Source of the DNA: Cutaneotrichosporon cavernicola
Lineage: Eukaryota > Basidiomycota > Tremellomycetes > Trichosporonales > Trichosporonaceae
Assembly (NCBI RefSeq): GCF_030864355.1
Contig: NC_083398.1
Location: 992,001-1,056,000, forward strand
Length of the DNA stretch: 64,000 nucleotides
Reading direction: 5' to 3'
A model generated the notes under the pieces. The model was not told where the DNA came from, did not search any database, and saw only the letters and a list, made by a program, of their open reading frames with translations. Positions 12,013-23,200 of this stretch are shown piece by piece. How positions within the stretch are numbered: the stretch's first letter is position 1; every line of letters begins with the position of its first letter. Made by a program: the position numbers and the translations under genes.

Positions 12013-12780
12013 TCACACTTCGTCGGCCACTGCCTTGAGCTCAGCGCGCCATCGTTTGAGGCTCTCGCGTATCTCGCTGAGTGAGAGGTAGTAGCTGGTA
12101 AGGAACTTGGTCGCGGACGCTCGGGGAATCGCGTTGGGGTCCGCTGGTAGCGAGTTGAACCCCGGACCTGAACCTGAAGCTTCTGGTGGCGTCGTCTCAA
12201 GCTTCTCTTTTGTTTTGAGATGTGCGCCTGGGAGCTGCAGAGACGCGTCGTTCAATAGTGACCGCGGCTTCGGTGGCGACCGCCCCGACAACGCTCTGAA
12301 CGCAGCCTCCGCCTCTCGAATGTGGTACGACAACGCCTCCTCTGCTTGGCTCATCTGATCGATCACCACCCCTGGCGTCAGATGGCACATTCTCTTTGTC
12401 CGGAACTCTGTGCCCAGAACTCACATATCTTACGCCGGTCCCAGTACCGCGTCTTGCGGAGCTGGGGATAACCCCACAACTTGATATTCAGATGATACGT
12501 CGCCTCGAGCTCAGAGATGCGCTCGAGCAGATCTTCGACAAGGAGCGCGCGAAAGCCTGTCGATGCGCTGGTGGCACATGCCTCCAGGAATGGCTCGGCA
12601 ATGGTGTCCTGCCGGGCACTAGAAAACTGGTTGCGGTGAGCACTCTACGCGCGAAGCTACCGATACTGGCCCAGCTCGCCTTCTCAATCACTTACAACAC
12701 CTCCACCGCTGATCACTCACCCTGTACAGGACGCGATCCTTCATGCGGCCCAGCCGCCGGCGAAGCCGGCCTCGGCCCAT
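12013..12780 (-). CDS. Hypothetical small coiled-coil protein
   Basis: I do not recognise this family. Three exons (12780-12721, 12644-12425, 12371-12013) splice to 212 residues. The first exon is short and very basic (GRGRLRRRLGRMKDRV). A helical Glu/Leu-rich segment (VEDLLERISELEATYHLNIK) follows, with aromatic-rich WGYPQLRKTRYWDRRK behind it. A second helical stretch comes next, then a Pro/Ser linker and a final amphipathic helix ending ELKAVADEV. Intron lengths are 76 and 53 nt. The longer first intron is the least certain part of the model, and the start could lie upstream in the same frame. A kinetochore or mitochondrial complex subunit would be compatible with the size and helices, but nothing shows that. 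Confidence 0.5.
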
Positions 12781-13531
12781 TGCGGGAGCACTCGAGTTCG
12801 GCGGAGTGCGGTGAGTGGGTATGGTGGCAACGACGAAAGAAGAGAGAGATGGAGAGTTGTGAGTGAATGACAAAGACGTCCATGGCCGACGGGCACATGT
12901 CCGCGTGAAGACGAGGGCGACAACGGTCTGTGCACGGTGCTCACCGCTGCACGTTGGCACGATCGCATGGAGCTGGGTCGCTGTCCGATTGTTGATCGTA
13001 CCATCGGTGGACAAGAGCGGCAGTTTACGCGAGTGACGTGCGTGGCGTCAGGAAGATGAGGAAGGATAGAAGACAGAGTTTCGTGGTGGGTGAGTCACCC
13101 GGCTTCGCGAAATACTTTCCGTTGCTCACTTCTGGTTCAAAGGACCTCTCCCCCCCTACATCACCAACTCGAGTATCATCATCTCATCATATGATCATCA
13201 TTCTCCATTCACTCCGTTACTCTGCGCCTCACGCATCTGACACTCATTTCCTATCTTCCCATCACCTTACACCACTTCCTCCCTCCCCATCATCACTCTT
13301 CTCGTGCCCCGCGACTAGCTCACTCATTTCTCAATTGACAGCACCGGGCCCAGTTACTTCCAACCTTCGTCTGCTAGTTATCGTCCGCGCATTCACCGAC
13401 CTTCCGTCTGCTCACTCACTCCACAGAACCTCACTTCCTAACTCCCATCAGTCAGATCGCGCGTGCAGTGAATGCCCCTTCAGAGGCGTTCTGTGCTAAC
13501 ACGTAGAATCTATCTCCGACCAGGAGGCGCC
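12781..13531. promoter_or_regulatory. Divergent intergenic region upstream of the coiled-coil gene
   Basis: About 750 bp lie between two start codons. The right half (13140-13500) is strongly C/T-rich on the plus strand, as fungal leaders often are. No supported gene or clear motif is seen. Confidence 0.35.
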
Positions 13532-16500
13532 ATGAATCGCCACCAGAAGTGCGGCCCTAAGCCGAGTGCCAGATCACCTTCCTTCGACTTCCCTTTCGCG
13601 CAGGAGGGAAGCACGCCCGACTCGCACTTACAGAGGGTGACGTACCAATTACACGAGCTGTCGCAGCCTCTCTCACGGAGTACGCCCCTGGGTCGCGCGT
13701 CCGGTAACCCCCACCTTCCTTCGTGCAACCCGAGCGTAACACAACATCCCTCGCGCGCTGTACCTGCCACTCAATATCCCGCATCCACTCGGCACCGCAG
13801 CGGAGGCTTCGGGGCCCGTGGTTCGACCCATCCGATGTCGCAGCCGGTTCAGAAGCAGCCTCCTTCCCAGGGATCCCTCTACATGGGCACACCAGGTGAC
13901 CAACCCTTCCTTGACCTAAACGCCGGCTTCGAACGTCAAGAGGAGGAATACAACGTCCCGTTCTCCGCGGACGACACATTCGAGGGCTTGTAAGCTATGC
14001 GATCGAATCGCTCCTGACTGACACAAGACACAAGCAGGAGGATGGCTGGGGTGGACAACACTACCCGCGTGGCTTCCCTGCGCCTGTAACCCAGCGTCCG
14101 GCATTACCTCGCGATCCTCCTCCTACCAGGCCCAGTGCTCCCGTCCGCGGTCTCCAAGGCTCTCATGAAACCGTCCGACCCTCTGGCTTCCATCGCCCTC
14201 GCACCAACGAGAGCTTCGGAGGCCTGGACCTGATCGTGAGTCTCTCCAGTTACCCATCCTCCTTCTCTCTGACAACCCGCAGGAGCGGCAACGCCTGCAG
14301 AAGGCTGAAGAGGGACTTCGAGCCTTTGAGGCCCGAGCCGCTGGACTTTCTAACACCATTCAGGAACTCGAAGAGGAGAAGCGCAAGCTGGACAACAAGG
14401 TCAAGGACCTCGAGTCTTAGTTGAAGCGCAACCAAGAGAAGGAGCGTGTTCAGGACAGAGCCCTCAAGTCAAGGGACAAAAAGCTGCAGAGCCTGAACAT
14501 CATGTTGGTGTCGCAGCTCCTCAACATGCTAACGCTATAGGCTTGGCCAGTTACAGACTAATTCAAAGAACCTGAAGAACATGCACAGTTCGACCAAGGA
14601 AGCGATCGACACCTCCATCCTCAATGCTCGCAATGAGTTCAGCACCTTCAAGAGTGACGTTGAAACGTGCCGCCAGGGTGGGAAAGCCTGTGTTACGACG
14701 CCGCTGACCGCCAGACTTGGAGAAGACAGAGATGCGCTTGAAGCTCAACCGTCAGCGGATGGAGTCGCTGCAAGAGGTGGTCAGCTCAAGCAAAATGAAG
14801 GACGGCGCTGTCCTCCAGGAGCTTAAAATCAGTAGAGGACGAATCGGTTCGGCCAGCTAACGAATAGAGTGTGAGACAGCTGAGAGCGGATTGAAAGTCG
14901 AGAAGGCCATCAGGTGAGCTACCTCATTGTCAGTCAGTGGTTGATACCAGTGCTCAGTTGGCGAAGGACAAAGAGGGTCTGCTCAAGTTCGTCGGGGGCA
15001 ACGGAGAGGCGTTCTCGTCGGCATTGAAGAGGTGAGACCTCGAGTATGACCTCTTGTACTGATTCAAGCCTCCACCTTAGTGGGCTTCTCTCGCCGAACG
15101 TTATCTCCACAATGAAAACCAAGATCGACAGCCTGGAAAAGAAGTAAGTTCCTTTGACCAACGCCGACTGACACGTAGGAACCAGAAGCTCCGTCAGGAG
15201 CGTCGAGCGGCTGAGCGCGAGCGCGACGAAGCTGTCAAGGCAAAGGAGAAGGAGATGGACGCGAGGAAGTTCGACCAAGACAAGGCTGTGAGAGAGGTCG
15301 TCCGGTAAGTGGAGAAGTGCGCAACAACAAGCTGACAATCAAGCCTCCAGGGGGAACTGGAGGAATGCAAAAGCGATGCGACCTCTGTTCGCGACCAGCT
15401 CAAGGGGAAGGAGATTCGCTTCCGGGAAGCACTGGCTGCCTCCAAAGCCGCGATGGCAGCCATGGAGATGTCTCTGAACGAGTGCAAGAAAGCCGGGGAT
15501 GCTGGACAGGAGGAGCTCTCAGTATGTCTCTGTCTCCAGCTCTTCTGCTGACCTTCAAGCGCGTGAAGCTCAAAGAGACAGCGATTAGCGCGGCTAAGGC
15601 GATCGCTGAGGCGTTGATGGCCGAGCGTCAGGTAGGCCTGTGACGAGGACTTGCCGCTCACCTCAGGACCGCATTACCCAAATTACCGCTGACCTGGACC
15701 GGGCTCAGGAGGAGCTGGATAAGCTCAAGATCATCGGCGCCAAATCCTCAGACATGTCAATCAAGTATAACGACATGGCCGCCAGGTACAACGAGATGGA
15801 AGTCAAGCTCGCGATCTCGAAGAACGACAACCTTGATCTCCAAAGGCTGGTTCATGAAATGGAGATGCAGGTGAGTATGACATGGTCACCAGTTGATCAC
15901 GCAGGCCCTAGCGCACGCTGGCGAATTGGTCGAGCGCGATGACAGGATCGAGGAACTGGCTTCGTCAATCGCCCTGCATGTCAGCTTTGAGGACTTCAAG
16001 GCACGCCTGGACCGCAACCAATTGGTAAGTGGAAAAGCGGCGGATGCACTCGAAGTGGGCTGTGTTGACGGACAGACCGATGATGAGAAAGGTAGGTCTA
16101 TTTTTGGGAGGAAGCTGACAGCATAAGCCATGGTTAAGCACATCGAGAGTATGTTTTCTCTCGCGTTGCTCTAGCTGAACAGACAGGCGACTGGGAGAAG
16201 CGTAACTGCGGATTAGAGAACAAAGTCCATCAGCAACAGCAACAGCTCAAACCCAGACGACCTGAGAGCGTAAGTATATGGCCTTCATAAGCTATCCTCC
16301 GTTGGGCAGGGATGGACAGACTCTGTCTCACCCGTCATCGGCCATGAGCACTACCCAACGCGAGGACTTCGCTGACGACCACAGGCTAAGAACACTCCGA
16401 CGCTATTGTCCGCTAAGAAGGCGAAGAACGCCAAGCCTAAGACGGTCGTCTACGGCGGCAAGCGCCGGCGGATCGATGCGTCCCCTGAGGAAGTGAATGC

Positions 16501-16757
16501 TTTCTCCGATGAGGAGACCCAGACGAAGAAGGACGAGGTGAAGAAAGTCCGCTTAGAGTCCGCGAAGCGCAGCCAGGTGCGTTGTGAGCCCTTAGAGTTG
16601 ACATTAGGCGACGACCGCCCCCGGTGCCGAGCCTGCTTACGAGGAGACTTTGTCGGACTTTGCGTTGGGTGCCATCGAGCTCGACCATCTGAGGGCGCCC
16701 CAACAGGCTCCGCCGCCGTCGCAGTACCCACGCAACAAGGGTCGCAAGCGCTACTAG
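13532..16757 (+). CDS. Large coiled-coil protein, 18 exons, with one in-frame TAG
   Basis: Eighteen exons separated by introns of mostly 31-51 nt splice to 831 codons including the stop at 16755-16757. All junction phases are consistent. The first ~200 residues are Pro/Ser/Gly-rich and probably disordered. Residues of about 220 to 690 are a long heptad-rich coiled coil (ERQRLQKAEEGLRAFEARAA, then LEEEKRKLDNK and so on). The C-terminus is basic (KTVVYGGKRRRIDASPEE) and ends NKGRKRY. An in-frame TAG at 14418-14420 (codon 268) interrupts the coiled coil directly after KVKDLES, and heptads resume immediately after it. The architecture recalls synaptonemal-complex transverse filaments or spindle-pole coiled coils, but I cannot assign it. 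Whether it is expressed intact depends on that TAG. Confidence 0.6.
14418..14420 (+). other. In-frame TAG inside the coiled-coil gene
   Basis: The codon lies 45 codons into exon 3. The only GT donor in exon 3 before it is at 14400 (GTCAAG), which would pair with the TAG itself as acceptor to give a 21-nt intron. That is shorter than any other intron in this window. A C-to-T change from CAG (Gln) would equally explain it. Confidence 0.85.
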
Positions 16758-16914
16758 GCGACTCAGCCTCAAACTATGTCGACAACCAACAACCTCGCAT
16801 CCCCTTCCCTCTCGCATCGCCATCCTCAATGCCTCGTTAATGCCTCATCACAATCAATCCCAAGAACATCATCTGTTGAACCATTGTACATGTATGCATC
16901 CATCCATCTATCTA

Positions 16915-19417
16915 TCACTTCAGCACAGCTCCGAGGCCCATAAACGCCGTCGCCTCGTCGCCCCGCTCTGTGAGCACCTGATGAACGAGGCTCGTCTGCG
17001 CAGCTGCAAGATGGAGACAGGACTGGCGCTGCACACCAGCCACGTCGCGTAGTAAGCGATCGAGGCGTACCGCGTCGGCGCGGCGGTCGTCATCGAGACT
17101 GTCGTCGGGCAACACGATCTGAAGGTTCGCGCGGCCGAGGAGTTCGCCATCGGCGGCTGGCCAGCGCTCCGCGCGCGAGCGGCGATCCAGTTCCTGCCCA
17201 ATCGCGACAGCCGTAATCCCCTCGTCGTCGCTCTCGTCGTCAACGGAAAAGCGGCCCGCAATGGCCTGCGCCTCAGCCGCGAATGCGTATACTTCGAGGC
17301 GGCGAGAGAGGTCGCCAGCTCCCCCGAGACTGCGAATGAGGGGCCAGCGGACCTCGCCAGCAACAAGCGCATCGACCGCGGCGCGGATCGCGTCGTTCAC
17401 TGTCGCGTATGCGTCCTTGGTGGCACTCGGCCCGGGGACCTCCGATGGAGGGACGGGTTCGGGTCCATCCCGTGGTGGGAGCCAGCCGCGCGCGCGCATG
17501 TCGCGCGTCACGAGGGAGTGGGTCCGAGAATGCCCGTTGAACGCGAGGTAATCGAGCACAAGGGCGGCAGCGGCGCGGTCCGGCCCACGATAGAAGGGGC
17601 TGCCTGGTGGGAAGGCGAACGGCGTATCCTCGCGGGTGCGGAGCTTCAGCTTCGCTTTGAGCTTGGATAGGAGGACAGCTTCGGGTTCCGAGAGGCGGGG
17701 CGAACGTTTTGGCGATGGTCGAGAGGATGCCGCAAGGGAGGACGTCGATGACGAGCTGCTGGGCAGGCCAACGAGTTTTGGTACAGGCACTGCTGGTGGC
17801 ACATCGCTGAAAGCCTCGTGTTGTGGTGCCAACGCCGCCCGGAGGCCGTTCCGCACACCAAGGACGTGCTCGACGATGTCGTACCGGAATGGTCCTGTCA
17901 AGTTGACCGCCACCGACTCCTGCTCGTTCCTCATGCCCACGGCTGGGTATAGACCGTGCGGCATCTTGCTGAAGGCGTGACCTGGGGTTAGATTTTCGGG
18001 ACATGGCGAATTTAGAGCTTAGGAAGTGAGGCCTCACCGAGCAAAGTGCCGTTTCGTGTGAAGAAGGCGCGCCCGATCGTCATGTCAATACCGCAGCCCA
18101 CCACATCACCCGCTGCTGTCAGCCCCAACGACAGACAAGTTGCTCACTTTTCCAAGGCTGCGAGAAGTCGCGCCCGTCGCCTCTGCCCTCAAACGTCTTG
18201 CCGTCGTCTGCGTGCCAACCCCAACTGCCCACGTTCCAGCCCACGAGCCTCCTGTGGTCGCATTCTGGCACAGACCAGCCAATGGATATGTGCCCCTCCG
18301 CTCCGATATTGAGGATCTCGACCTCGTAGTAGAACACGCCGACGCCGTGCGGAATCGGTGCCGACGTGTGAAGGCTGCACGCGTCCGTATCTGATTTCAA
18401 CAGTGTGTCCCCCTGTTCTGGACGGAATGTGATGACAGGTCGCCACGCCCCCTCCCGATCCTCGACGGTGACGTCGAGGAACGACGTGAGCATCGGATCG
18501 CGGGAGCGGGGTGGCATCTCGAACATGACCGGCAGCGGGGTGTCAGCTGAGAGTGTCGTGAGGGAGATGTATGCGGGTCGCTCGGTGTTAGGAGGATGAT
18601 CGGGCTCAGCGTGCCGTCGGCGCTTGACCTCGCCCTCGCTGTCCATCTCGTCGTCGTCGTCGTCGTCGCGCGCTCGTGTGCGCAGCCGCCGTCCGTCATC
18701 GCCGCGGCTCGCGCGGCGGCGATTGAATCGCCCTCGGGCCAGCGTTGCACCAGCGTCTGGCGCGGCGCCCCAGCCGTCAACCTCAAAAAGGTCGAGAAGC
18801 ATCTGCTGCCCTGGGGCGGACTCGCCGACAGGGGCAGTACCTCGGAACGCGCCCCACCCGTCGTCGTCCTCGTCACTGCTGTCGATCGGCCCCACACCCA
18901 ACCGGTCCCAGATATGGTCGTCGGCGCCACCGGGAGGTTCGATGTCGGTCGGGTCGAAGCCGTAAATGTGTCGCCTGGGCCGGCGGAGGATCGTGCTCGA
19001 CATGCGCTCGTTACGCTCCTCAGCCCACCCCGATGACCCCGATGTCGGGTGCGGTCCGAGGCTCATTGGCCCGCGATTGCGTTCAGGCAGGCGTTCGCGG
19101 AAAGCACGTGCCGCCGCGCGATACTCCTGCACAGCTGCGCGGTTCTCCGCTCGCCGCACAGGGTCGTAGCCAGCCCGTCGCGCGGACTCGACCGCCTCGT
19201 TCCACACGTCCCGTTCTATCCCGTCGTTGGGGAAGGACATGCCGAGGCGCCGTTCGGCTGGTGTACCGAGCAGCCCGGAGAGGGTGAGGGCACCGTGTCC
19301 CTCGGTGCCGGCGATAGTGTGCACCGAAGGCTGTCCGCCTGCGCGCGCAGCTTGGAGCGCGTGTGTCAGCTCCGAGATGCTTGCAGGGAGGTCGACGTCT
19401 TCGTCTGTCCAGCTCAT
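16915..19417 (-). CDS. VID30: Gid1/Vid30 (RanBPM-like) subunit of the GID/CTLH ubiquitin ligase
   Basis: Three exons (19417-18148, 18115-18038, 17981-16915; introns 32 and 56 nt) give 804 residues. A long polar N-terminus with an acidic run precedes a SPRY domain from about residue 350 to 475 (GVGVFYYEVEIL, HISIGWS, GWHADDGKTFEG, VVGCGIDMT, FFTRNG, GHAFSKMPHGLYPAVGM). A LisH motif follows near residue 590 (LVLDYLAFNGHSRTHSL), and the C-terminal helical CTLH/CRA region ends the protein. SPRY-LisH-CTLH-CRA is the order of yeast Gid1/Vid30 and human RANBP9/10. These scaffold the cytosolic E3 that degrades gluconeogenic enzymes through N-degrons. The start was placed at MSWTDEDVDLP, because the open frame upstream is Ser/Pro leader-like sequence. 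The gene converges on the coiled-coil gene, with 157 bp between stops. Confidence 0.9.
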
Positions 19418-20246
19418 GGGTGGTTGTGAGGGAAGCAGTGGCAAGGAAGAAGTCGCAAGGGAAGGAAGAAGTAATGCGGAATTCAAATGAGATCGGCGGT
19501 TGAGGTGGCGATACCAAATGGTGGGTTTTGGGAGATGAGAAGGGTGTGTCGCCGGGGATGAGGGTGGTGATTTAAGGTGAGAAGAGAGAGAGGAGAGAGG
19601 GGAAGGAGGAAGAGTGTCTCTTAGGTATAAGATGGAGAGGATGAAGAAGTGACTGAAAGAATGAATATATAACACTAGATGGGAAGGAGGAAGGAGCTAC
19701 GATTGACTTGCACCGTTGCAATGACTATCAATCTGCTCACTTGTCCATGCTAGTGGCAACTACTGCTTCAAGATACCTCCGCTCTAACAGCTAACAGTTA
19801 GCAGCTGGGGCCACTCCATTACTTGATGCTTCCCCAAGGCCCCAAAGCTCCAAAGCCAATGCCAATCGACAAGCTATGCATTCGTCCTGAATTCCTCTTT
19901 GTTGTGCACTTGATTCGCATGTTCACAAAGAGTCTGTTATCAATACGACTGACTGTATCAAGATCTATGAGCTTGGGTAGTGAGCGGGGAGAGGGAGGGA
20001 GGAATGAGACGCGTGGTGACTCTTAATTAATCCCCCCATATCCAGTGTACAGTACAAGTGTTACAGTTACAGTACACTTTGGTAGACTTGATCGTCACCA
20101 CAAGCAACCTCAATCCTCATCCCACTCTTTCTGTAACCTCATCCATTCAACTACATCCCAACTGCGCCCCTACCCAAAGTCATTCAAAGACTCATCATCG
20201 CCATCTACCCTACCTTCCTCATCGTCCTGTCCGGGATGGCACTCTG
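19418..20246. promoter_or_regulatory. Divergent intergenic region between GID1 and ATAD2-like genes
   Basis: About 830 bp hold no supported gene. An imperfect inverted repeat AGTGTAC...GTACACT lies around 20044-20080. Purine-rich (plus strand) sequence at 19530-19640 mirrors the pyrimidine-rich leader of the minus-strand gene. Confidence 0.4.
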
Positions 20247-23200
20247 ATGCCTCCTCCCCCAAACCCACAGGGATACCCCCCTAACAACTCTCATCCCCTC
20301 CATCCACAACAACAACATTACTCTCAACAGTCACCCACCCAGAACACGTCAATAAACTATTCGCACGAACCACAATACCCTTACCCACCTCCCATCTCTC
20401 AACCTCAACCCCACCCAGCCCCTCAACACCACCCTTCCCCTCTCTATCCTGCGCCCGTAACTACGTACGATCCTCAGGCCCAGTCGGCATCCGCGCCTTT
20501 CCTCTTCCCTTCTCCTCAGGCACAACCGTACTATCAGCAACCGCAGATCTACGCGCCGCCGACGCCCGACTCGTACGGCACATTTCTCCACCAAGGATAC
20601 CTAAGTCCTCACACGCCATTTGTTGCCCCTTCCCCGCCTGTCCCCTCGCCTGGCCTCGTCTCTTCGCCCGCACCGCTCGCGTCTCCTGCCTGGCAACATC
20701 CTCAACCTCAGTTCCAAGTTCAGCAACAGCTGTCGCAGGAGCCGCACGCCGAGCAGTCGTTGTACGCACCGTTCCAGATATCACCACAGCCCCTACCAGC
20801 GGCCGTCGTCACCCCTCCCCCTCGGTTCCAACAAGTAGCCCCACCTCTGGGCGAGAACGCAGCCAGAGTGCTTCCTCGGATCAAGCTCAACCCTTCCACA
20901 CGCGCCATCAACCAGGGTGACGAGATGTCGATGCCAACAAGGAGACGTACGTCGACGTCCGTCAAGGTCGAAGAAGATCCTCACGGCCGGTCGACGCGCA
21001 ACAGCCGCCGCGGCGCGCGGACTGTCAGCTATGCCGAGGAGGACGACGAAGAGTTCGAAGAGGAGCCTGACACCCCGCCACCTGCACATCCGAAGAGGCC
21101 GACTCGCCGAACGCGAGGGCACGGCGACGATGACGATGCCAACTACGGGCAAGGAGACGTCGAAGGAGAAGCAGACGGGTCAGCCCCGCCAGTCGGGACG
21201 CGCCGCTCGTCGCGAGCCCACAAGGTACCATCACGTTTTCACGGAGAGGACGACTTCGAGGCCTCCATGGTCGTCGATTCGAGCCCTGTCCCTGCTCCGC
21301 CACCTTCAGCAACAGGGAGGAGGAATACCCGGCGACGAGTCGTCGTGGACCCGGATGATGACGAAGATCCGCGGCACATGAACGGTGATGCGGATGTCGC
21401 ACCGCCCCAGCCTCCGGCTCCGCGGCTTGTCATGGAGGAACCATTGAGTCACCGCTCGGCACGCAACAAGCGTAGAAGCTCCGAGGAAGATGCCGAGTCA
21501 TTTAACCCCAGCGAGTCAGAGCAGGCATCCTCGTCCGAGACTGAGGCAGATGGTGTCGACTTTGTTGACGAACCAGAAAACGACGACAAGGACTCGTTTG
21601 TAAGTGTGACCCCGCCAAGGCGGAAGACGCGCCAGACGCGCTCGACCGTTGCGCCGCGGCGGAGCACGCGTGGGCGGCGTGCCGAACCCGAGTCGGACGA
21701 CGAGTATGGCTCGAAAGGCCGCAACCTGCGCAAGCGCGACTCGCGTCCCAACTACCAATTACCCCCGATGGACATCTCTGCTGAGATTGCGGCCGCGGAC
21801 ATGATTAACAAGGCGATCGCGTCGGCCTCGGGACCTCGTGGCGGGCGACGACCTGGACCAGCCGGCGGCTTTGGCGGAGCGCCCCGCTTCGGCCTTGGTG
21901 CTGGTCTCAAGCCCTTACCCTGGTCAATGAAGGGCAAAGACTTTGCCCAGGCCATGGGCGACCCCGACTCCTCCGACTCGGACAACGATCTCTTACCCAA
22001 GGCCAGCGCGGCGGGTGCAGCTGCGGCCTTGGGCGGAGGCGGTCCTGGCGGGCCAGGTGGTGCCAGGGGCCCTGGCATTCCTGGGCCGACGGACGTGCCG
22101 AACTTCGGACGTGTCAACCCGAAGTCGAACATGGCCGACGCAGACCCTCTTGGCGTTGACGTCAACGTCACTTTTGATCGCGTTGGCGGGCTGGACGGAC
22201 GTGAGTTTACCCTGTCTTGGACCCGAACTGACCGCAGATATCAACCAGCTCAAGGAAATGGTTGCTCTCCCTCTTCTCTATCCGGAGCTGTTCCAGCAGT
22301 TCGGCATCATCCCTCCTCGCGGCGTCCTATTCCACGGCCCACCCGGTACGGGTAAGACGCTCCTCGCGCGCGCTCTCGCGGCATCCTGCAGTAACGGCAA
22401 CCAGAAGATCGCGTTCTTCATGCGCAAGGGTGCGGACGTGCTCTCGAAGTGGGTCGGCGAGGCGGAACGCCAGCTGCGCATGCTCTTCGAGGAAGCGCGC
22501 GCGTCACAGCCCAGCATCATTTTCTTTGACGAGATTGATGGCCTCGCCCCCGTCCGTAGCAGCAAGCAGGACCAAATCCACGCGAGTCTCGTGTCTACAC
22601 TTCTCGCATTAATGGACGGTATGGATGGCCGCGGGCAGGTCATCGTAATCGGCGCAACCAACAGGCCGGACGCCGTCGACCCCGCGCTCCGTCGGCCCGG
22701 TCGCTTCGACCGGGAGTTCTACTTCCCATTGCCGAACCGCGACGCGCGCCACCAGATCATCAAGATCAACACCCGTCAGTGGGAACCGCAGCTTCCCGAC
22801 AACATGATCGACACGCTCGCCACCCTTACGAAGGGGTATGGCGGTGCGGACTTGAGGGTGAGCTAGCAGATGCCAAGTCCTCGCTGACCAACAGGCCCTC
22901 TGCACCGAGGCCGCGTTGAACGCGATCCAGCGCAAGTATCCCCAGATCTACAAATCCACCGATCGTCTGCAGGTGCAGCCGGGGTCTGTGCACGTCCAGC
23001 CGAAGGACTTCATGCTCGCCGTGAAGAGTAAGTGAAACGCCTCCTTCGTCGACTAACGACAGAAATTGTGCCTTCCTCTGCACGATCAACTTCGTCGGCG
23101 GCCATTCAGCTTCCGAACCAGCTCGTTCCCTTACTCGCGAACGACCTGGAGCGGCTTAAGTTGGCTGTCGACCTGGCCCTCCCCCGCGTTAAGAAACGAA

